DNA of 64,000 nucleotides from assembly GCF_001653195.1 (NCBI RefSeq), contig NZ_JXBB01000060.1:58043-122042 (forward strand), read 5' to 3'. Made by a program: the position numbers and the translations under genes. The DNA comes from Hydrogenibacillus schlegelii (GTDB lineage Bacteria; Bacillota; Bacilli; Thermicanales; DSM-22653). Positions 47,397-55,917 of this stretch are shown in pieces. The notes under the pieces were generated by a model. It saw only the letters and a program-made list of their open reading frames with translations. It was not told the DNA's origin and did not search any database. Position 1 is the stretch's first letter; every line of letters starts with the position of its first letter.

Positions 47397-49142
47397 TCAT
47401 GGCTGAAAAACAGCGTTGTACAAGAGCGCCGCCGCTTCCGCCCGCTTGGCGTTCGCTTTCGGGGCGAAGCGGTTGTCGCCGACGCCTCGGATCAGTCCTT
47501 TCTCCTGCGCCAGGCCGACCGCTCCCTTGGCCCAGGCGCTGATGCTGCCGCCGTCGGCAAAGGTCGGCGTTTTCCCGGCCGCCTCGTCCTTCATCCCCAG
47601 CGCGTTCACCAGCACGACGGCCATCTCTTCCCGCGTGATCGGCGCGTTCGGCCGGAACGTTTGGCCGTCGCCGGCCATAAGACCGTGTCGATAAGCCGTC
47701 GCCACGACGTCGCGGTACCAGGCGCCTTCCGGCACGTCGCGGAACGGATGCGCCGCCCGCTCGACGGGGAGGCCGAGCGCGTTCAGCATGAGCGCCGCGA
47801 ATTCCGCCCGCGTGACGTTCTCGTTCGGGGCGAAGACGTCTTCGCTTTTTCCTTTCACGATGTGGTGCGCGGCCAGCACTTCGACGACGTCTTTCGCCCA
47901 GTGGTTCTGGAGGTCGGCAAACGTTTTGTGATAGGCGATCGCCGCCACGGTGCCGAAGCGGCTCATCTTGGCCGTGAGCGTCTTCTTCGCCGCGTCGGCC
48001 CTTCCGCCGATGTACTTCCAGCTGCCGTCGGCCTGCTTCAGGTAGGCGCCGACCTTGCGGACGTCGCTTCCGCCGGCGACGAGGTTGAGCGTGACGTCGA
48101 TCGGCTGTTTCAGACTTCCGGGCCCTTCGATCGCATAGGCGAAGGAGACGACCTCCGTCGTCGGCGCGGCCGCGATGCGCACCGTCTCGCGCTTCAGCTC
48201 GGCGACGCTCACTTTGAGGCTCAAGCCGCCGTCGCCCGCCACGAACGCGTCGAGGGCTTCGCCGGGAATGCTGACGGTCAGACCGCCGTACCCGACGTTT
48301 AAGGCCTGTCCGCCCGCCTTGACTTTGGCGACGGCGTCTTTGTCGACGGTCAGGGCGAGGACATCGCCGGCTTTCAGGGCAAGGCCGGAGAAGTTCAGGG
48401 TCACGGTTTTCCCGCCGGCAGAGAGAGCCTGATCGATGGCCTCACGCGAGACGCTGAGCGTGACGGATCGCGTCCCGTCGGCGCTCTGGGTGATCGTGGC
48501 TTTGCCGCCGGGGAAAGTCTGCTCCGTCGAAGGCTTCGCGCCGGGAGCAGGGCTCGTTCCGCTGCCGCTGCCTCCGCCGGAACCGCCAGAACCGCCGCCG
48601 CTGCCGCCGGAACCACCACCGCCGCCGCTCCCGCCACCGGAGCTCCCGCCACCGCCTCCAGAGCTCCCGCCGGAACCGCCGCCACCGCCGGAGCCGCCAC
48701 CGGGCGGAGGAGGCGTCGTGCCGCCGCCGGAACCGCCGCCGTCGGACGGCGGTGGCGTGCTCCCGCCTGGGGCGACTGAAAACGTGGTGTTCGCAGTAAC
48801 CTCGCCCCAGCCGACGACCACCGTGTACGTTCCCGCCATGGCATCTTCCGGCAGGCGAAACGCCGTCTGGTAGGCGCCGTTTTGTACGGCGGGCACGTCC
48901 ACGAACAAGATCGTCCGGTCCGGCCGGAGGACCTTGACGGTCACCTGGCTCAGCGTCGTCGTCCCTTTGAGATCGACGCGATCTCCCGGTTTATTAGGCG
49001 CGACGGGCTCGACGGTCACCGCCGGGGCAGGGGAAGGTTCGGCCAAGGCGGCTTGGGGGAAAAGCCCGAGCAGCAAGGCGAGCCCCGCGGCGATTTTTAT
49101 CAACCGCCCTATCGTCATCGTCTTCAGCTCCATCGTCTTCAC
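47397..49142 (-). CDS. S-layer-homology (SLH) surface protein with Gly/Ser linker
   Basis: 581 residues from the GTG at 49142, eight bases after GAGGTGG; ATGs at 49133 and 49154 are alternatives. Signal peptide ~1-35 (LALLLGLFPQAALA). Residues ~40-125 are an Ig-like domain. Residues ~128-205 are almost only Gly, Ser and Pro, a flexible spacer. Residues ~215-400 are an unassigned beta-rich domain. Residues ~405-578 are three SLH repeats (FADLQNHWAKDVVEVLAAHHIVKG, FRDVPEGAWYRDVVATAYRHGLM, GSISAWAKGAVGLAQEKGLIRG with TRAEFAALM and TREEMAVVL), which anchor to secondary wall polymer. It lies between two secreted phosphatases and may help display a surface layer or enzyme. Confidence 0.92.
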   Translation of the reverse strand: MKTMELKTMTIGRLIKIAAGLALLLGLFPQAALAEPSPAPAVTVEPVAPNKPGDRVDLKGTTTLSQVTVKVLRPDRTILFVDVPAVQNGAYQTAFRLPEDAMAGTYTVVVGWGEVTANTTFSVAPGGSTPPPSDGGGSGGGTTPPPPGGGSGGGGGSGGSSGGGGGSSGGGSGGGGGSGGSGGGSGGSGGGSGSGTSPAPGAKPSTEQTFPGGKATITQSADGTRSVTLSVSREAIDQALSAGGKTVTLNFSGLALKAGDVLALTVDKDAVAKVKAGGQALNVGYGGLTVSIPGEALDAFVAGDGGLSLKVSVAELKRETVRIAAAPTTEVVSFAYAIEGPGSLKQPIDVTLNLVAGGSDVRKVGAYLKQADGSWKYIGGRADAAKKTLTAKMSRFGTVAAIAYHKTFADLQNHWAKDVVEVLAAHHIVKGKSEDVFAPNENVTRAEFAALMLNALGLPVERAAHPFRDVPEGAWYRDVVATAYRHGLMAGDGQTFRPNAPITREEMAVVLVNALGMKDEAAGKTPTFADGGSISAWAKGAVGLAQEKGLIRGVGDNRFAPKANAKRAEAAALLYNAVFQP

Positions 49143-49280
49143 CGACCGATCCACCTCGCTCGCTCTTAAACTCCGTTTACGCGAACCGCAAAAGGCGGGA
49201 CCGGACCCGGCGCCGACCGAGCCCGGCCGATCCCTTTCATGATCCGAACGAAAACCGGATAATGTCGTCTGTGCACTGTT

Positions 49281-52200
49281 TTACTCGACGGGCAGCACCA
49301 ACGGTTCCGCCAGGCTTTTTTCCGCTCTGTCCGGGCTGCCGCTGAAGCCGTCGAGGATGAAGACTCTCACTTCATAGCCGCTGCCTGTGACGTTGAACCG
49401 CCCGTAAAGGGTCTCGGGTGTCCCGGACCAGCCCTCTTTCTCCAGGGCCGTGATCGCGATCGGTTCGGGCGTCCCCCCTACGGACCGGAGAAGTTCGAAG
49501 ATGACCGCTGCCTTGGAGGCGTACGGCGCCTTGGGTCGCACCGTCACCCGTGCCGTAATGCCGTCCGTCTGATCGACATGGGACTCCAGACGCTCGAAGA
49601 GCGCCTCCTCGGATTCGCCTGCTTGGCCGGCCACGTCGACGATGCGGCCTTCCACGCCCGCGTATGCTTCACCCACCGTGCCGATCTTCTCCAGGTACGC
49701 CACAAACACTTCGTAATCCGGGTAGAACAGGTTGGTCATCTTGCCGGCATCCTGCGCCGCCTTGAACATCGTGTAGCCGTCGCCGCCGTCCGCCATGAAT
49801 TTGTTCGTGACGACGGTATAGGTCGCCTTCGGATCGATCGGCCGGTACCCATTTTCTGTTTTGATTTCCACGCCGACGATGCGCTGGCCCGCCGGCTTGG
49901 ATGAATCATACCGATAGCGCAACCCGGCGACGTGCGGGAAGTAGCCTTTCTTTTGCTCCACCGCCGAGACGCCGTTTTCCAGCGCCGCGATGAGGTCCTC
50001 GCCGCTCAGCTCCAGCGTGACCAGCACATTGCCGAAGGGCAGGACTTCCATCACCTGACCGAGCGTGATCTCACCGGCGGGAATCGAGCTGCGAATGCCG
50101 CCGCCGTTGGTGATCGCCACTTGAGCTTCAGGCACGAAAGAGCGAGCAAAGTCCAGCATGCCGTCGGCGATAAGGTTGCCTAAGTTCGTCTCCTGCGTGC
50201 GGACGTGATCCCGCTCGCCGTCGAGGAAGACCGCCGTTTGACCGACCACCGTCTGCTTCAGCGCCTGGATCGGCCCGTCCAGTTCATCGATAAGCGCCTT
50301 GGCTTCCGGATCTTCGGCGACGGTGTAATTGTCATCCGCGTCTTTGTCGCTCGTGGGGATGAGCTTGCCGTTTGCATCGATGACGTCGCCCTGGGCGTTA
50401 AACGTCACGTCAAGGCGACCTAAGTACTTCCGGTGCTCGTGGGCCTGCACGATCACCGTCTGGGTGCCGTCGGCGTGCTGGATGACGACGGGCTCGTCCA
50501 ACCGGGTATGGGAGTGGCCGCCGACGATGACATCGATCTCCGGGACCGCTTCGGCCAGCGTGAGGTCTTCCGCATAGCCGATGTGCGTCAGGGCGATGAT
50601 CTTCTGCACGCCTTTTGCTTGAAGCTGAGCGACCGTTTCTCGCGCCGCTTCGACCGGATCGCGGAAGCGGATGTGTTCCCCGGGGCTGGAGATGAAGGCC
50701 GTCTCCGGCGTCGTAAGGCCGAAGAGCCCGACCTTTTCGCCGTTTACGTCGAGGACGACCGCCGGATAGATCTTCCCCCCCAGATTCGACGAAAGTTCGT
50801 CGATCGTCGATTCGCCGATCGTCGTTTCGACGAGACCGCCGAGCGCCGGCTCTTCGCCGAAGTCGATGTTGGCGCTCAGAACGGGGAACGGCGCGTCTTT
50901 CACAAACTTGGCCAGGCCTTCCGGCCCTTTGTCAAATTCGTGGTTGCCGATCGTCATCGCCTGATAGCCGAGAAGGTCCATGAAATCCAGATCGGCCAGA
51001 CCTTCATATTGGGTGAAAAAGAGCGTTCCGGTAAACACGTCGCCGGCATCAAGCAACAGGACGTTTTCCGCCTTGGCCCGCTCCTCTTTGATGAGCGTCG
51101 CCAGGCGCGCCCCGTTTTCCAGATGGGCATGCGTATCGTTCGTGTGCAGGATGGTGAGGCGCCACGCGGATTCGCCCGGCTGAGGCTGCGGCGCCCCGCC
51201 TTGAGCCGGCGGCACGTACATCGCGAGCAGCTGGCCGCCTTCGACGAGCTCCGGATCGGTGTGTGTGAAGTGCGCCTGAACGTCGAGGAGGTACCAGCCC
51301 TCGCCGAGGATGTCGGAGACGTCGATGATGCCGGACGACTCTTCGTCGTTGGTCAGGAATTTCTCGCCGCCCGGGGCGAAGCGTCTCGGATCGTGCCGGG
51401 CGACTTCCTCCAGCTTGCCGTCGGCGAGCGTGTAACGCCAGACCTTGGCGATATGGTCGTTTTTGCCCGGGTCTTCCTGGATCAAGATTTCGCCGCGGGG
51501 GGTGACGGTGAGGTTGTCCATCATTTTCTGCCCTTCGTCGCCCTTAAGGAGCATCTCGATCGTCCCGCCGACCTCCGGCTGCGTCACGTCGTTGAAGGTA
51601 AGCTTCCACAGCCGGCTTTTGTTGTTCATCGTGGCGGTGGTGACGAAGTAGAAGACGTTCGGGTCATGCGGGTCCCACGCGCCGTCTTCCGGCCGCTGGA
51701 ACTGGGTCACCCCGCCGGCGATGATCTCCTGGGCCAGCTCGGCGCCGCTCTTGTTTCTGGCATCGCCGAACGGATGCAGCGTGAACGGCTTCGGGCCTTC
51801 CCACTGGGTGTCGTCTTTCTCTTGCGGCAAATCTTCCACCTTGAGCCCGTACAGCGTCCCGTTGTTCAGCCCGGCTCGTTCGGCCGGATTTCCTTCGGAC
51901 TGCTTTTCGCCGATATAGACGAAGACCGTCCCGGACCCTTGTCCAGGGGAAGTATCATCCAGCCCGATGACGACCGTCTTTTCGCCCGTCTTGGGATGGA
52001 CGAGGATGTTTTCCCAGCTGGCCTTCCCGAGGGCCGGGAGTTCATAGCTCGTCCCGTCCAGGGCGTGGGCAAAGGCGCGGCCCTCACGGCCTTTTTCCTC
52101 GCCGTTCATGAACAAGCGACCCGGATAGCCCTTGCCGCTTTTTTCATCATAAAAGGCGCTTTGCGGCGGCAGGTCGGCCGAGCACAGGCGGGACAGGGCG

Positions 52201-53003
52201 ACGTCCTGGACCGGCGCATCGTATTGATTCTTTTCCTTATTCCACAGCACAAATCGCTGAATCAGGTCTTCTCCGCCTTTGACTTCCAGCGTCTCCTTAT
52301 CAATGATCCACTTCGACACGAAGGCGCCTTTCGCCCCGTGGGCGCGGACCGCTCCGTCGGTGTCCCGAAGTTCGTGGTTCATAAGGAGCGTAAACGTGCC
52401 GTCGCCGTTGTCGTAAGCGCCGAGGCCGTCGGGGATCCCGACCATCCGGTAAGGCTTCCCGTCCTTCCCGGGGACCGCGTCCCCGACGGTCAAAAGCGAC
52501 TTGATCTCGACGCCGTCCATCGTCGGCACGAGGTACGGCGGCTTCGAGCTGCTCGGCCCGCGGTTTGGATCATCTTCAACGACGGGGACAAAGAGGGAGA
52601 TCGTATCCGGGGACGTGGCGCTGATGGTCACAACCCCCGGATAGCGGTAGTCTTTGCCGTCAACGGTCAGCGTGACGCCGTACGTCCCCTCCGGGAGCGT
52701 GACCGTCGCCTGACCGCCGCTCACCGCGAGTCCCGCATAAACGTCCTCGCCGACGGTCTTGCCCTCCGCATCGGTGGTAAAGATGGTCATCGTCGCCGCC
52801 GGCACCGGGCGCTGCTCGACGTCGGACACCGCAAACGTCACCGTTTTCCCGGCGTAAACATCCTCGGTCACCGTCGTGCTTTCACCGGCCGCCTCCGCCT
52901 GCGCCGCCGGGAGGCCGAACGGCGGCATAAGCGGCGTGACGACGAGCGCCAGCACCAAAGCCACCGTCAGCGGTCGCATCTTGCGCATGACTCGGTCTCC
53001 CAT
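49281..53003 (-). CDS. Secreted PhoX-like phosphatase fused to a 5'-nucleotidase
   Basis: 1240 residues from the ATG at 53003 (GGAGGGGGAG upstream). A signal peptide (LTVALVLALVVTPLMPPFG...) ends near residue 36, then a carboxypeptidase-regulatory-like beta domain to ~145. Residues ~155-605 match PhoX/DUF839 calcium-type phosphatases: GIPDGLGAYDNGDGTFTLLM then NHELRD, LHPFGDARNKSG, MDNLTVTPRGEILIQEDPG and EESSGIIDVSDILGEGWYLL. Residues ~615-1110 are a complete 5'-nucleotidase: LTILHTNDTHAH, TIGNHEFDKG, GGHSHTRL, AITNGGGIRSSIP and FMADGGDGYTMF. The last ~100 residues are shared with the protein at 43956-47240. A PhoP-box ladder precedes it. It is likely a phosphate-starvation enzyme acting on both phosphoesters and nucleotides outside the cell. 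Confidence 0.88.
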   Translation of the reverse strand: MGDRVMRKMRPLTVALVLALVVTPLMPPFGLPAAQAEAAGESTTVTEDVYAGKTVTFAVSDVEQRPVPAATMTIFTTDAEGKTVGEDVYAGLAVSGGQATVTLPEGTYGVTLTVDGKDYRYPGVVTISATSPDTISLFVPVVEDDPNRGPSSSKPPYLVPTMDGVEIKSLLTVGDAVPGKDGKPYRMVGIPDGLGAYDNGDGTFTLLMNHELRDTDGAVRAHGAKGAFVSKWIIDKETLEVKGGEDLIQRFVLWNKEKNQYDAPVQDVALSRLCSADLPPQSAFYDEKSGKGYPGRLFMNGEEKGREGRAFAHALDGTSYELPALGKASWENILVHPKTGEKTVVIGLDDTSPGQGSGTVFVYIGEKQSEGNPAERAGLNNGTLYGLKVEDLPQEKDDTQWEGPKPFTLHPFGDARNKSGAELAQEIIAGGVTQFQRPEDGAWDPHDPNVFYFVTTATMNNKSRLWKLTFNDVTQPEVGGTIEMLLKGDEGQKMMDNLTVTPRGEILIQEDPGKNDHIAKVWRYTLADGKLEEVARHDPRRFAPGGEKFLTNDEESSGIIDVSDILGEGWYLLDVQAHFTHTDPELVEGGQLLAMYVPPAQGGAPQPQPGESAWRLTILHTNDTHAHLENGARLATLIKEERAKAENVLLLDAGDVFTGTLFFTQYEGLADLDFMDLLGYQAMTIGNHEFDKGPEGLAKFVKDAPFPVLSANIDFGEEPALGGLVETTIGESTIDELSSNLGGKIYPAVVLDVNGEKVGLFGLTTPETAFISSPGEHIRFRDPVEAARETVAQLQAKGVQKIIALTHIGYAEDLTLAEAVPEIDVIVGGHSHTRLDEPVVIQHADGTQTVIVQAHEHRKYLGRLDVTFNAQGDVIDANGKLIPTSDKDADDNYTVAEDPEAKALIDELDGPIQALKQTVVGQTAVFLDGERDHVRTQETNLGNLIADGMLDFARSFVPEAQVAITNGGGIRSSIPAGEITLGQVMEVLPFGNVLVTLELSGEDLIAALENGVSAVEQKKGYFPHVAGLRYRYDSSKPAGQRIVGVEIKTENGYRPIDPKATYTVVTNKFMADGGDGYTMFKAAQDAGKMTNLFYPDYEVFVAYLEKIGTVGEAYAGVEGRIVDVAGQAGESEEALFERLESHVDQTDGITARVTVRPKAPYASKAAVIFELLRSVGGTPEPIAITALEKEGWSGTPETLYGRFNVTGSGYEVRVFILDGFSGSPDRAEKSLAEPLVLPVE

Positions 53004-53240
53004 ACTCTCGCTCCCCCTCCTCCGCACTTTTCCTGCTGCCCGGCTGCTTCCCCAACGCTCACATCGTCTCAGCCGGTCCGCCGCAAGCCGCTTGCGCCTT
53101 CCGCACCGTCACCGGACGGCGCCGGACCGCCCGGCGCATGGCGATGCCGCGTCCAATTCCGTTCCCCCTCTTTTCAACGGTCGTGAAAGCTGACGCCATG
53201 CCGAGCCCCCCGTAAGCGCCTTGGTTCGACATCGCGTGCA

Positions 53241-53289
53241 ATTCTAAGTTTACTAGACGTCTTTTAACGTCCCGTAAAGGTTTGGTTAA
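53241..53289 (-). promoter_or_regulatory. PhoP-box ladder and -10 upstream of the PhoX/nucleotidase fusion gene
   Basis: On the minus strand TTAACC, TTTACG, TTAAAA and a weak CTAGTA start 11 bp apart (plus-strand left ends 53284, 53273, 53262, 53251). TAGAAT (53246-53241) follows as a -10. Other sequence from 53004 to 53240 shows nothing recognisable. Confidence 0.75.
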
Positions 53290-53426
53290 GTTTCTATGAA
53301 GGCTTCGTATCATGTTTTTAAATGACGCTGCATCTGCTCCGCCGGCGGGCGGCCGCTTTCGCATCGGGGCGTCGAAGGCTGCCCGAAAGATCCCCTTGCA
53401 AACCCAGCCGGCCGCCGCAACAAAAA

Positions 53427-53455
53427 TTGTCAAGCATCCCCGGCTTGAGTAGAAT
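53427..53455 (+). promoter_or_regulatory. purU: Sigma-A promoter of purU
   Basis: TTGTCA (53427-53432), 17 bp, TAGAAT (53450-53455). It leaves a leader of about 185 nt before the ATG at 53649; no riboswitch fold was recognised in it. Confidence 0.6.
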
Positions 53456-53648
53456 ACCGCTCAGTGCGGAAATCACGTTGCGCCTCCCGCGAACCCCAAT
53501 GCGACGCTCGACGCGCCCACTCGACCGGTGCCCCGGAAATTTTCTTCGCCCCCTTCCCGCCGATCCGACGGCGGCGGCCACCGGTCGGCGCCCGCCGCCT
53601 CGGAATCTGCGACTTCCTACGACATCCCCAAAAAGGAGCGCAAGCGCG

Positions 53649-54533
<885 letters not shown>

Positions 54534-54559
54534 ACACGATCGTTTGATTTTGCGCCTTT

Positions 54560-55190
54560 TTACGCCCGCCGGCGGCGAAGGCGCCGCGCCTCGTCGCGGA
54601 GGAGCGCAAAGATGTCCATCTGCGCGTCGACCGCCGCTTCGCCGTCTTTCGGTCGGACGCGCACGTAGCGGCCGTCGGGCAGAAGCTCCCGCGCGTTCAC
54701 GCTGTCGCGCAGGTACAGCTCCAACTGCGGGTTGTAGTTCCCCGTCCCAAGGTGCACGTAGCGCACGAGATGCCCGGCTTCGCGGCGGACGACGAGCGTC
54801 ATCTTGGCGTGCGTCTTCAGACCGACGAGCCCGTACGTCACATGGCAGCCGGCGTCTTCCAACTGACGCGCCCATTCGATGTTCTTCTCCTCATCGAACC
54901 GCGCCCGGAGTTCGACCACGACCGACACCTGCTTGCCCGCCTCCGCCGCGCGCATGAGCGCCTGAACGATCGGCGAATCTTTTCCCACGCGGTAAAGCGT
55001 CTGCTTGATGGCCAAGACGGTGCGGATCTTCCGCCGCCGTTTCGATAAAACGGACGATCGGCTGGAACGACTCGTACGGATGATAAAAGAGCAAATCCCG
55101 CCGGCGGATCGCCGCAAACAGGTCGTCCTCGCCGTAGCGGACCAAGAGGTCCGCGCGATCCACGATGCGCCTGATCTGAGGGGCAGAAAT
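54560..55190 (-). pseudogene. ppk: Polyphosphate kinase (ppk1) remnant with frameshift and internal deletion
   Basis: Reading leftward, one frame gives [34 protein letters not shown] (55165-55025). A frameshift then leads into [40 protein letters not shown] and [15 protein letters not shown] (54600-55020), all strong PPK1 blocks. GTGNYNP is joined directly to [19 protein letters not shown], which in intact PPK1 comes roughly 150 residues later, so a large catalytic part is deleted. The N-terminal half is missing and mobile-element relics adjoin it. It cannot make an active kinase. Confidence 0.85.
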
Positions 55191-55308
55191 ATTTCAACAC
55201 GGACGAGGAGGAGGCATGGAAGAAGGCGCAGCAGGCCTCGAGAGAATCCGCTCAGGCTTGTGCCCAAGCGGCCTAAGTGCTCACCGCTCCATTCGCCAAA
55301 GAAGGCAA

Positions 55309-55328
55309 TTTTACACACGATCTCGGAC
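55309..55328 (-). mobile_element. IS256-type terminal inverted-repeat remnant
   Basis: GTCCGAGATCGTGTGTAAAA on the minus strand resembles the intact-looking end GTCCGGTATCATGTGTAAAA at 63882. It lies between the ppk remnant and the group II intron remnant. A short plus-strand frame ending at 55276 could be a transposase tail but was not recognised. Confidence 0.4.
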
Positions 55329-55335
55329 TTGACCC

Positions 55336-55482
55336 ATGACCTCTGTTCGTCGGGCCGGAGGTTTGCCGCCGGCTTCCTTCAGACTCCGCCTCGCGGCGGA
55401 CGCCCTTGCCTTAAGCTAACGGCTACTGCCGCCTTCGCCGTTCGGGACTTTCACCCTATCGACAGCGCCCATGCCGGGCGCC
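55336..55482 (-). mobile_element. Group II intron 5' (domain I) remnant
   Basis: On the minus strand the order of conserved blocks GGGTGAAAGTCCC, GGCAGTAGCC, AAGGCAAGGGCGTCC, GGAGTCTGAAGGAAGCCGG and CCCGACGAACAGAGGTCAT matches the 5' part of bacterial group II introns. It is cut off abruptly at 55336, next to the IS256-like end, and no reverse transcriptase follows. Confidence 0.6.
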
Positions 55483-55484
55483 CC

Positions 55485-55518
55485 AAAATCGCCGCCCGAA
55501 TCGGAGTTCCGGGCGGCG
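55485..55518 (-). terminator. Terminator after the DUF2892 gene
   Basis: CGCCGCCCG and CGGGCGGCG form a 9-bp stem (55490-55518) followed on the minus strand by ATTTT. Confidence 0.55.
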
Positions 55519-55564
55519 GGGAAACCGAATATGCATATTCGTTTGTGCCGATCCGAGAAAAAGT

Positions 55565-55753
55565 TCAGGACGACTTACGCGTCGAGATGCCGAAGATCGC
55601 ATAAAGCGGACAAAAGCCGATCAGTCCGGTGAGAAGCGGAACGAGCCCGATCCATCCCCACGGCGTCTTCGGACCGACAAAGACGAGAAACAGAAGCACG
55701 ATGCCGATGATCACGCGGATGACGCGGTCGACGGGGCCCATATTGGCCTTCAT
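55565..55753 (-). CDS. Small DUF2892 (YgaP-like) membrane protein
   Basis: 62 residues from the ATG at 55753 (GGAAGGAGGGG upstream). The sequence MGPVDRVIRVIIGIVLLFLV, then GWIGLVPLLTGLIGFCPLYAIFGIST gives two membrane segments and the family's FCPLY motif. DUF2892 proteins often accompany rhodanese or sulfur metabolism genes, but none is adjacent. Function unknown. Confidence 0.85.
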   Translation of the reverse strand: MKANMGPVDRVIRVIIGIVLLFLVFVGPKTPWGWIGLVPLLTGLIGFCPLYAIFGISTRKSS

Positions 55754-55917
55754 CGTCTCCCCTCCTTCCCAGAAGTTCTTCAATTCTTTCGGCGCTTTCA
55801 TTATACCTTCCGTCGTAAGTCCGGTCAACTCAAGCGTTCCCCTTGCAAAGCCCGGAAAAACCTGCGATACTGCGAGCGGTGGATGAAACAACGGTCAATC
55901 AGACGGGAGGGCCGGCC

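Noticed and set aside
48540..48770. Short GC-rich repeats resembling a CRISPR or minisatellite
   Set aside because: They encode the Gly/Ser/Pro linker of the SLH protein, have no constant repeat-spacer unit, and are codon-level low complexity.
50433..53186. A 917-codon rightward open frame opposite the PhoX/nucleotidase gene
   Set aside because: No recognisable domain and arginine/aspartate-rich; it mirrors the real gene on the other strand.
53456..53648. Possible folate (THF) riboswitch in the purU leader
   Set aside because: I could not match the conserved THF-riboswitch sequence blocks, and the leader folds only in generic GC-rich ways.
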